DNA of 45,141 nucleotides from contig JAEEJS010000045.1 in NCBI GenBank assembly GCA_016282015.1, positions 1-45,141 on the forward strand, in the 5' to 3' direction. The stretch is from Bacteroidales bacterium (GTDB lineage Bacteria > Bacteroidota > Bacteroidia > Bacteroidales > F082). The notes beneath the pieces are model-generated. The model was not told the origin of the DNA and searched no databases. It was given only the letters and a program-made list of their open reading frames with translations. Both the position numbers and the translations under genes were made by a program. This document shows, piece after piece, positions 34,517-42,800 of this stretch (positions within the stretch are counted from its first letter, which is position 1; every line of letters begins with the position of its first letter).

Positions 34517-36402
34517 TGGCTACAAGTATTATTTCCATAGCAATAGCGGTGGCAGTCCTCTGGGTAGCGTACCGAGTGCTGTTTATCAATAGCAATCGCT
34601 TGATTTTCAACCGCACATTCCTCATAGTTGCATTGGGCTTTTCGCTCATTCTGCCGGCAGCTGGAGTGTATATCGGCCGAAGCACTCCGCAGCTTGCAAG
34701 CTACCGCCAGAGTCTGTTCCATGGCATAATGCTCGACGAGGTGGTTATCACTGCCGAAGGTGTGACAATAAGCACCCCGGTTGAGACTCCGGCTGGCGAT
34801 GCTATGGCAGTCGCACCAGTTCAGGCATCCTCGCAAAAATTCAACCTTTGGCATTACATCTGGGTTGTATATTTAATAGGTGTTGTAGTGATGGCATTGC
34901 TTTTCCTTATAAAACTGGCCAGAATCGCCATAGTGATTATTCGCTCGCCGAAGAAGAGAATGCCTGGATATACTGCGGTTTTCACAGGCAAGGAACATGG
35001 CTCGTACTCATTCTTCAACTATGCCTTCTTCCCTAACGAGAACGTTAACTCTGATATAGTGAGACACGAGATGAGCCACATTGCCCATCACCATTCAGCC
35101 GACATCCTTTTCGTGGAGCTGATGATGATCATCCAATGGTTCAACCCGTTTATCTACATGTATAAGAGAGAGTTACAGAGTCTCCATGAATATATGGCCG
35201 ACCGCGACGTGGTGGCCACCGGAATTGACAAACAAAACTACATGATGTTGATTTTGCAGCAGTGCACGGCCGTCGATTTCAGCAACATGAGCAATAACTT
35301 CAGTTTTTTATTAACCAAAAAAAGAATCAAAATGATTACTCAAAGCAAAAAAGCTAAGGGCGTGGTAATCAAGGCATTACTTACCCTCCCACTGTTCGCC
35401 CTGTTATTGTTCGCGAACTGCAAGTCAAATGGTCAGAACAACGTGGCAAACGAAAGCAGGACCACAATTAAAATAGGTGAAGAGTCCTACGTCACGTTTG
35501 CCGACCCTATGGAAATCAACCTTGACGGGAAAGACTACACTCTCGACATCAATAGTGTCAAGAATGAAAAGACCTTCAAGCTTGGCGACCACAAAGTCGT
35601 TGCCAAAAACAACGATGACGAGCGCAAAAGCTACACTGTCACTGTCGACGGCAAGCCATTTGACCTTAAATACCTTGTCAGTATGATATTAGATGACACA
35701 GATGTATCAGGTGATGAAGATGAAGTCCTAAAAGGCCCCATTGAGGTGATGCCAGCATATCCTGGCGGGCCCAACGCTTTGGTGAAGTATGTGCAAAACA
35801 ACCTCAAATATCCTGAATCGGCGAAGAAAAACAAACAGGAAGGCAGAGTCTTTGTCGGCTTCGTCGTTGAAAAAGACGGCAGTATCTCCAATGTAAGCGT
35901 CATGCGTGGTGTATGCGAAGAGCTTGACAATGAAGCGGTTAGAGTGGTGAAAACCCTGCCTAAGTTTACACCTGGCATGAATGGCGGCAAGCCTGTCAGG
36001 GTGCAGTACACACTGCCGATTGTTTTCAAACTCACTGGCGAGACCACTATGACGACTCTTTCAGGCACACATTGGACCGGCATCGGTTCTGGCATACAAG
36101 ATGGCACAAAGTTTGTCATGGAAATGACCATGGATTTCTATCAGGACAACGACGGACTGTTCGTGATGAAGCTTACAGCTGACAAATCTGTTGTGTTCGA
36201 AAACGTCGGCCTCGACTTCACATATTCATTCGACGGCAAGTCGGCAGGCTCAATCCAGCCTAAGAACACTGACGGAAGCACCCTCGGAGGTGAAGACCAG
36301 CAGCCATACAGCTTCGTGATGCAGGACGGCAAAATCATCGTCAGCTTCTACGATTTCAAGGACGACTGCGGAATTGAGAAGATTACTTTCGTGAAAAAGT
36401 GA
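34516..36402 (+). CDS. M56 (BlaR1-type) metalloprotease sensor with TonB_C domain and unassigned tail
   Basis: A 628-residue membrane protein. Membrane helices at about 4-22, 34-53 and 112-134 precede a cytoplasmic M56 domain with zinc motif HEMSH (184-188) and the third-ligand part ELQSLHEYMADRD. A fourth helix (about 283-301) leads to the periplasm. There the penicillin-binding sensor domain of true BlaR1 is missing. Instead a beta-rich part (about 310-400), a TonB_C domain (about 411-507) and a further ~120 residues (510-628) of unrecognised beta-rich type follow. In BlaR1-type systems the M56 domain helps cleave the BlaI repressor. The signal is unknown. Confidence 0.88.
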   Translation: MATSIISIAIAVAVLWVAYRVLFINSNRLIFNRTFLIVALGFSLILPAAGVYIGRSTPQLASYRQSLFHGIMLDEVVITAEGVTISTPVETPAGDAMAVAPVQASSQKFNLWHYIWVVYLIGVVVMALLFLIKLARIAIVIIRSPKKRMPGYTAVFTGKEHGSYSFFNYAFFPNENVNSDIVRHEMSHIAHHHSADILFVELMMIIQWFNPFIYMYKRELQSLHEYMADRDVVATGIDKQNYMMLILQQCTAVDFSNMSNNFSFLLTKKRIKMITQSKKAKGVVIKALLTLPLFALLLFANCKSNGQNNVANESRTTIKIGEESYVTFADPMEINLDGKDYTLDINSVKNEKTFKLGDHKVVAKNNDDERKSYTVTVDGKPFDLKYLVSMILDDTDVSGDEDEVLKGPIEVMPAYPGGPNALVKYVQNNLKYPESAKKNKQEGRVFVGFVVEKDGSISNVSVMRGVCEELDNEAVRVVKTLPKFTPGMNGGKPVRVQYTLPIVFKLTGETTMTTLSGTHWTGIGSGIQDGTKFVMEMTMDFYQDNDGLFVMKLTADKSVVFENVGLDFTYSFDGKSAGSIQPKNTDGSTLGGEDQQPYSFVMQDGKIIVSFYDFKDDCGIEKITFVKK

Positions 36403-37346
36403 GATTTTACATTAAAATATTGATTGTCCTACCGATTGTGATGCTGCTTCTTTCATGCGCATCACAACGGCAGGACATTAAGTTTGCGAGAGACACCGAG
36501 GACATAAAGCTCTCGAACCAGGGTTTAAAGCGTATTCCGCGAAGCATCAGACGATGCAAAAACCTCAAATACCTTGATTTGGAACACAATCAAATAAGGC
36601 ATATTCCACGTTTCATAACCCGTCTTGACAGTCTGAAAACCCTTGATTTAAACTATAACCATTTAAAACTTGACAAATCAGACATACGCCACCTCGCCAA
36701 GGTGAAAAAACTGTTGATTGGAGCCAACAATCTCGAGCAACTGCCCGAAAACATCGGCATTCTGCAATGCACCAATCTCAATTTAGGGAAAAATCATCTA
36801 AGTTCCCTGCCGGCTTCTTTCGCCGATATGCAACAGCTTGAACATCTCATTTTTTATGAGAATGATTTTGAGACCATACCGGAGGAAATCTCGCAATTCC
36901 ACAATCTGGAACATCTTGACTTCTATAAGAACCACATTAAAGAAATCCCCGATTTTACAGGCAATTTCGAGAAACTTAAATATCTTTATCTGTCGTACAA
37001 CGAAATTGAATCCATTCCCGACACCTTGCGCAATCTGAAAAAGCTGAAGTATTTCTATATACATCACAACCAGATTGTGGAACTGCCGGAATGGATAGCC
37101 GAAATGGACTCGATTGAGCGCCTGGGAGTCGGTTACAACAAGCTTATCGCCATACCCGACATGTCGGAAATGCCTTCGCTTATGGACCTCAACTGCGAAG
37201 GGAACCTGCTGGAGGAGTTCCCTTGGAAACTTGTTGTCAAGCCCGGCATGCAGATGCTAATTCTCCGCGACAATATGTTTGAACTGACCGAAGAAGAAAC
37301 CGATCTTTTGCGTCAACACTCCGGATTGCCTTTCATTGTGTTTTAA
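36399..37346 (+). CDS. Leucine-rich-repeat lipoprotein
   Basis: A 315-residue protein with a lipobox (LLLSCASQ) and about ten LRRs of the 23-residue type (for example NLKYLDLEHNQIRHIPRFI, NLEHLDFYKNHIKEIPDF, KLKYLYLSYNEIESIPDTL). It starts at GTG (36399) and overlaps the M56 stop by 4 nt (GTGA), so it is likely part of the same operon. Such LRR lipoproteins could bind protein or glycan ligands at the cell surface or in the periplasm; a ligand cannot be named. Confidence 0.85.
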   Translation: MRFYIKILIVLPIVMLLLSCASQRQDIKFARDTEDIKLSNQGLKRIPRSIRRCKNLKYLDLEHNQIRHIPRFITRLDSLKTLDLNYNHLKLDKSDIRHLAKVKKLLIGANNLEQLPENIGILQCTNLNLGKNHLSSLPASFADMQQLEHLIFYENDFETIPEEISQFHNLEHLDFYKNHIKEIPDFTGNFEKLKYLYLSYNEIESIPDTLRNLKKLKYFYIHHNQIVELPEWIAEMDSIERLGVGYNKLIAIPDMSEMPSLMDLNCEGNLLEEFPWKLVVKPGMQMLILRDNMFELTEEETDLLRQHSGLPFIVF

Positions 37347-37354
37347 ATTTTTTA

Positions 37355-37362
37355 TAAATTTG
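37355..37362 (+). promoter_or_regulatory. -7 box directly ahead of the TPR gene
   Basis: TAAATTTG fits TAnnTTTG, ending only 4 nt before the ATG at 37367. A transcript from here would begin at or near the start codon, giving a leaderless message, or translation may begin at the second ATG (37373). No clear -33 element is seen at normal distance. Confidence 0.45.
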
Positions 37363-37366
37363 CAGC

Positions 37367-38986
37367 ATGAAAATGCTGCTGTCATACCTCGTCGTTTTGG
37401 TTTTTCTTGCCGGATGCGGCAGGCAAGCCAAGATAGTCGAACAGCCTTTCCAGTTAGACCTTTCGCCTGAACTGCAGAGCATTGACAGCCTTTTGCAGCA
37501 CGACGCCGACTCAGCCCTGATGCGCCTCATCGAGTTTCAGCCGGCCGACCACTACCGTTCACTCCTGCTTTCAGAAGCCCTTTACAAAACCGACAACACC
37601 CAACAAAACCGCGACGATTTGCTGGCTGCCATGTGTTATTTTGACAGCCTTGCCGCCCAACACCCCGACAACGACGACCTCACACTACTTTCCGCCCGCT
37701 CCCATTACATGAACGGTGTAGGCTACTACGAAGCCGACAGCATAGTCGACGCCTGCCGGGAATACCTTCACACCTTGGAAATCATGGAAAGCCATTTCAA
37801 CGAAGAGGATCTGGTCGGATACAAGGCAAAATTCCTGGGGTTGACGTATACCAGGTTGGGAGAGATTATGTATTATAATGATAATCCAAAACCTGCTATC
37901 GAATCATATAAACAAGCTTTAAATTATTATCGCAAGGTAAAAAATTACAATCTTGCCAACACCTACAGAAATCTTGGAGGCTCTTTTTATCTCCACCATC
38001 AAAACGATAGTGCCATATTGTATTATAGAAAAGCCGTTTGCATTGCAGAACGAAGTAATAAAGTACTGACGTATGGCGCTACTTTATCAGAATCTGCCCC
38101 CATATATTACGATTTGGGCTATATTGACAGCGCTTTCATGATGATAAAACAGGCATTACTGTTGCCTGTTAACGCAGATACTCGTTTGGCAAGATATTAC
38201 ATTCTCGGTTCCCTATATGCCAAAAATGCGCAGTATGATTCTGCCATATTCTATTTGAAACAAAGTATTAAACGTGAATCTTATACAACACAGACATCAT
38301 CTGCCGAATTGTTGATTGATTGCTACAAAGCAATAGGCGACACTGCAAGTATGTCATATTACACAACAGTATATGGAAACTGTTTCACTAAATACAGAGA
38401 ATACTACGATACAGGATCTGAATTGGCAAAGCTTTATGGGGATCACATTAAAAAGGCACTACAAAAGGAACATGATTTAGCAGCTAAACTATTGCACAAA
38501 CGTAAGATGTATACGATCTTATTAATTATTATTACTTTCTGTTGTTTATTATTATTTTTCATAAGAAAGTACCGTAAGCTGTCCATTATGAAACAACAAA
38601 TGGAAGCCAACACATTTATTGATGAACCAATATGCCGTACTATTTTAGATGTCGTTAATACAAACCGTTTTAAATCGAAGATAAGTTTCGAAGCGTACAA
38701 AGAACACGCACTGAGCAAAGAACAATTGTTGTCTTTAAGGGAGGCTGTGAACATGCATTACAACAATTTTACACAAAAACTATGCATCAAATACCCCAAA
38801 TTGTCTTATGATGATATTGACTACTGTTGTCTTTATTTGCTTGGCTTGAAAGATACAGATGTTTCGGCCTTGATGCAAAAATCCTATAGAGCAGTAATCG
38901 ACCGAAATAATAAAATGACAAGCATATTTGAAACAAATGACCCGATTCAAATATTTTTATCCAATATGGCGCTAGCTTGTCAATAA
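37367..38986 (+). CDS. TPR membrane protein with possible DNA-binding tail
   Basis: A 539-residue protein with a lipobox-like N-terminus (LVFLAGCGRQ), TPR repeats (about 60-345; for example GLTYTRLGEIMYYNDNPKPAIESY and ANTYRNLGGSFYLHHQNDSAILYY), a membrane helix (about 380-400) and a cytoplasmic part. The last ~100 residues (KLSYDDIDYCCLYLLGLKDTDVSALM) look like a helix-turn-helix of the kind seen in Bacteroidetes TPR regulators. It could sense outside the membrane and act on DNA inside. The first ~480 nt are GC-rich as in neighbours, while the rest is strongly A/T-rich, so the gene looks mosaic. It precedes the DUF3244-RHS cassette. Confidence 0.7.
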   Translation: MKMLLSYLVVLVFLAGCGRQAKIVEQPFQLDLSPELQSIDSLLQHDADSALMRLIEFQPADHYRSLLLSEALYKTDNTQQNRDDLLAAMCYFDSLAAQHPDNDDLTLLSARSHYMNGVGYYEADSIVDACREYLHTLEIMESHFNEEDLVGYKAKFLGLTYTRLGEIMYYNDNPKPAIESYKQALNYYRKVKNYNLANTYRNLGGSFYLHHQNDSAILYYRKAVCIAERSNKVLTYGATLSESAPIYYDLGYIDSAFMMIKQALLLPVNADTRLARYYILGSLYAKNAQYDSAIFYLKQSIKRESYTTQTSSAELLIDCYKAIGDTASMSYYTTVYGNCFTKYREYYDTGSELAKLYGDHIKKALQKEHDLAAKLLHKRKMYTILLIIITFCCLLLFFIRKYRKLSIMKQQMEANTFIDEPICRTILDVVNTNRFKSKISFEAYKEHALSKEQLLSLREAVNMHYNNFTQKLCIKYPKLSYDDIDYCCLYLLGLKDTDVSALMQKSYRAVIDRNNKMTSIFETNDPIQIFLSNMALACQ

Positions 38987-39011
38987 GATTGATTTTCAAT
39001 ATATTACAACC

Positions 39012-39030
39012 AACCGCACCAAACCGCACC
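39012..39030. repeat. Tandem repeat AACCGCACC, 10-bp spacing
   Basis: AACCGCACC occurs at 39012-39020 and 39022-39030, one helical turn apart and on the same face of the DNA. It lies about 10 nt upstream of the -33 box of the DUF3244-like gene, a position suited to an activator site. The protein that binds it is unknown; the TPR protein upstream is the obvious candidate. Confidence 0.75.
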
Positions 39031-39039
39031 CTTTTTTTC

Positions 39040-39070
39040 TTGACATTTATTACATATTGAAATAGTTTTG
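39040..39070 (+). promoter_or_regulatory. Promoter of the DUF3244-RHS cassette
   Basis: TTG (39040-39042) and TAGTTTTG (39063-39070) are 20 nt apart. The start near 39077 leaves a leader of about 16 nt to the ATG at 39093. No other promoter is seen before the RHS gene, and the gaps are 10 and 9 nt, so the three genes probably form an operon. Confidence 0.7.
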
Positions 39071-39092
39071 CATCAATACTAAACTATTTTAT

Positions 39093-39449
39093 ATGAAAAG
39101 AAAACTTATGTTGATTGTCTGCATGCTCGGAATACTAAGTATGAGTATTGCAAGGAGCCTGGTTCTTAATGATGGCCTTTCAATAATTGCAGGTCATGAA
39201 AATGTTAATGACAAATCGTCTTCAATTTCCGCCTCTATCAACGGTCATGATCTTACGGTGATATTTCTTAACAACATTGGAAATGTGACTGTTAAAATCA
39301 CTACAGCAGCTGGTATTGTTCTTGATTCCATCGGCATGATGACCCCTAACGGATACATCTATTACATACCCAATGCCGGCAATTACATCGTGACTTTCAT
39401 CCTGGAAAATGGCGATGAATATTACGGAGAGTTTACAGTTACGGAATAA
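39093..39449 (+). CDS. Small secreted protein, DUF3244-like
   Basis: A 118-residue exported protein with a signal peptide (MKRKLMLIVCMLGILSMSIA) and a single beta-sandwich-like domain. The pattern (SISASINGHDLTVIFLNNIGNVTVKI, then an end GEFTVTE) matches the DUF3244 family of Bacteroidetes. Such proteins are common next to TPR regulators. It is the first gene after the repeat-bearing promoter, and 10 nt before the T9SS-tail protein. Confidence 0.65.
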   Translation: MKRKLMLIVCMLGILSMSIARSLVLNDGLSIIAGHENVNDKSSSISASINGHDLTVIFLNNIGNVTVKITTAAGIVLDSIGMMTPNGYIYYIPNAGNYIVTFILENGDEYYGEFTVTE

Positions 39450-39459
39450 ATACATTGAT

Positions 39460-39885
39460 ATGAAAAAACTTATAATTTTATTTGTGACATTAATCCAGCT
39501 TGTCGTCATAACTCCTGTTATAGCACAAAATGCTACGGTCGTGTTCAATTATGACGATAATGGTAACCGCACCAGTACGATGCTGATGGTTACCAGGGTT
39601 ACTGAAAATGGAACGAATACTATAGATACAGATTCTTCGACTGAAGTCAATCTGTCTGTTTACCCTAATCCTGTGGACAATTATCTTTTGTTGTCGATGG
39701 GCTCTTGTGAGGTTGATGGGTTCGAAGCCATACTTATGTCGGTAGAGGGCAATGTCTTGTATAAGACGGCCATTTCATCAGACCATGCCGAATTTGATAT
39801 GACACAATATACGTCGGGTGTGTATTTCCTATACGTTGAAAACGGCGATGACAGATATGTTTGGAAAATCATAAAACGTCAATAA
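39460..39885 (+). CDS. Microprotein with T9SS type A sorting domain
   Basis: A 141-residue exported protein: signal peptide (about 1-22, ending ITPVIAQ), a short part with a YD-repeat-like motif (FNYDDNGNRTS), then a T9SS C-terminal sorting domain (about 67-141) with the typical NLSVYPNPV start, a central GVYFLYVENG and the basic end KIIKRQ. It has almost no passenger of its own. The ATG at 39460 is chosen because it gives the signal peptide. It sits 9 nt ahead of the RHS-like gene. It may be an accessory for that protein or a remnant; not decided. Confidence 0.8.
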   Translation: MKKLIILFVTLIQLVVITPVIAQNATVVFNYDDNGNRTSTMLMVTRVTENGTNTIDTDSSTEVNLSVYPNPVDNYLLLSMGSCEVDGFEAILMSVEGNVLYKTAISSDHAEFDMTQYTSGVYFLYVENGDDRYVWKIIKRQ

Positions 39886-39894
39886 ATGTGTCAT

Positions 39895-42800
39895 ATGAGA
39901 AAAGCATTCATAGTGGTATTCTTGTTATGCTCTCTAATATCTCAGGGGCAAAACACAACGGCAGGAAGTAAAATAGTCGGTTCGATAGGCGGTACTATAA
40001 ATGTCAGCTCTTTAGGTGGAGCCGTGTACTCGATTCCTTTGGAGCTTCCCGACGGTGTCAACGGAATGAAACCATCAATCAATATAGTTTACAACAGCCA
40101 GGGTGGTAACGGACTTCTGGGATACGGTTGGGATATAAACGGAATATCATCCATAACACGCACAGGGTCCACATTATACCATAACGGCAAAAAGAGTGCC
40201 GCAGACCTAAGCACTGACGACAATTTTGTACTTGACGGCAATCGTCTTGTCCATGTCGGGACCAGCGGCAACGACGAAGAATTCAAGACAGAGAACGACG
40301 AGTTCTCAAAAGTAGTGTTCCATAAAGAAAACGGATACTATTCAAATTGTGACGTTTGGATGGAAAACGGCAACATCATCAAATACGGTTATACCCTCAA
40401 CTCCAAGCTCATGGCGAGCGACGGCAACAATGTCATCAAATGGATGGTCTCAAGTATAGAAGACAGGAACGGTAACACCATATCCTACACCTATGAACAG
40501 CAGGTCACTTCCAGTGATATTTACATCAGCCAGATATCATACACGTCCAATGCGATGGCACCACTGAGCCCGGAGTTCACGGTAGCTTTCACTTATTCCA
40601 ACAACAGATTCGATCCCTATCATTATTACATCGCAGGCAACAAGGTTGAAACAAAAAAACTTCTTAGCAGAATAGATGTCCTAAGGCTTAGCTACTCCAT
40701 AGAATCGTATGATTTCTCTTATGACAGTTGTCTGGGCAGGATGTATAACCTGTTGACTTCAATAACGCTTAGCAAAGGTAACTACAGTCTGAATCCCACC
40801 ATCATAGAATGGAATACCATTCAGAACGACATTGACAACAACGGTTACAGCGGCACTCAGATAAACACATCATTTTTAAACGGATTCACTTATACAGGCG
40901 ACTTTAACGGAGACGGTTACACTGATGTACTGACGGTTCCGTACAAGCCAAGCGGGGGTTACACGGGTAACGTCACTCTCAACATTCACATTAATGACAA
41001 AAGTGGCAATTTCGCTACGGTACCGGATATCACCACATCAGTTTCAAGCGACCTTGAATGGATTCATGTGTTGGATATCAACAATGACAGCTACGATGAT
41101 TTAATAATACAGACACTATCGTCATCCGGCAGGGGTAACGACAGGACATATAACACCGCTTTTACAGTCTATGAATCGCTCAACGGAAACTCTTTCAGCA
41201 GTGTGTACAGCATAAACAAAACCGGCAAGGTCTTGGCAAAAGCCGGCGATTTTCTCGGGGAGGGTAAGAACGGCCTGCTGCTGATAGAGGTGATTGACAC
41301 TAACAACGGCTATTATATCAATAGTTGTCCCAGCATCTTGCATTATGGAAGCACTTATTCGACCGACACATTTATCGATCCCATTTACGACATGGGCGTC
41401 GTGATAGCCGATGATTTTAGCGGAGACGGCAAAACGGAATTGGCAGTGTTCAATTCATTGGTAATGGCAAGATATGAGTTCGGCATACAAAACAATGCAT
41501 ACAGGGTGACTTGTCTGGTTGAGGACCTGGCGAACTATGAAGGGGCTTCCTACTTCAGCGGCGACTTCAACGATGACGGCAAAGCGGATGTCATCTTCAA
41601 CGACATGTACAACAACAAATACGTCATACTGTCCACCGGAACGGGATTCACCGATTGGATAAGTGTACCCGGAAGTGACATTAGAAACATCGTGTTTCCT
41701 CAAATGAGCCTGTATAACTACTCGCTCGCCTCCATATCACAGGGTTTTTCCTATGGTGTGTATTTTGCCGATATAGACGGCGATGGAAAAACAGACCTGA
41801 TACACTTCAACGGTGATAACGCACCCTTGTTTTTCAGAAACTTTCACATAGTAGCCGGCAACCAGACCACAGGCGATTTCAAAATAAAGTATTCTGCAAG
41901 TAGCGGCTCTATCAAATTCATTAATCAGTATTTCACCATTGGGAATTTCCTTGGACGCGACAATATGTCATTCATAGCAGTTGATCCGGTAAATCCCCTG
42001 TCGCCTTCCGACGATATAGTCAAATTATTCTCTTTTCCGTCCACTAAAGCGGTTTTTTCCGTTGATGCCATAACCAACGGGTTCGGCATCAGGACAGAGA
42101 TTCAATATGCATACATGATGCCCGGCAGCAGCGGCTTCTATAACTTTGTCAGCAGACAATGTTTGAATGAAATAAGGCCTGTTCCCATACCGATGCTGGC
42201 AATGAAAGACTATGCCGAGTTTATCGATTCGCATATTTATACTACAAGCTTCAAATATACCAATGCGCTTTTACACAGGACAGGCCGAGGGTTTGTCGGC
42301 TTTGACGCCGTGACCAGGACTACGTCGGTGGACAACTCGCCGATAAAAATGGAGACAGGCCTGTTCGAAGCAGCCACCATGGGAGTTAACGCCGTCGCAC
42401 TCCCTTCTGTGGACTCTGTCTTTTACTGTAGCAGCGGCAACCACATCCTTGTCGAGACAAACGAATATTACTTTGATGATGTCAGATGCAGCAGAAGCTT
42501 GCTGTCAGACGGCAGGATGCTCGTGACACGCCCGGCCATGGTGTCCAAAAAGACGAAAAAATACAACCCCGATACCCCCGGGACACTCCTTTCCGTCACT
42601 ATAGACGATTACACCTATAATTATCTGAGCAACAACACTTATGCTGATACTTACGGATGCATTGAATCCGCCAACGGTGTGAACCGTACTGACTGCGCCA
42701 ACGCATCCCTATGTGAGTTCCGCAACACCAAAATCATAAGTCTCTGTAATAACGACTACAACAATTGGATAATCAACAGAGTATCCACAGTGGTGTCGGA

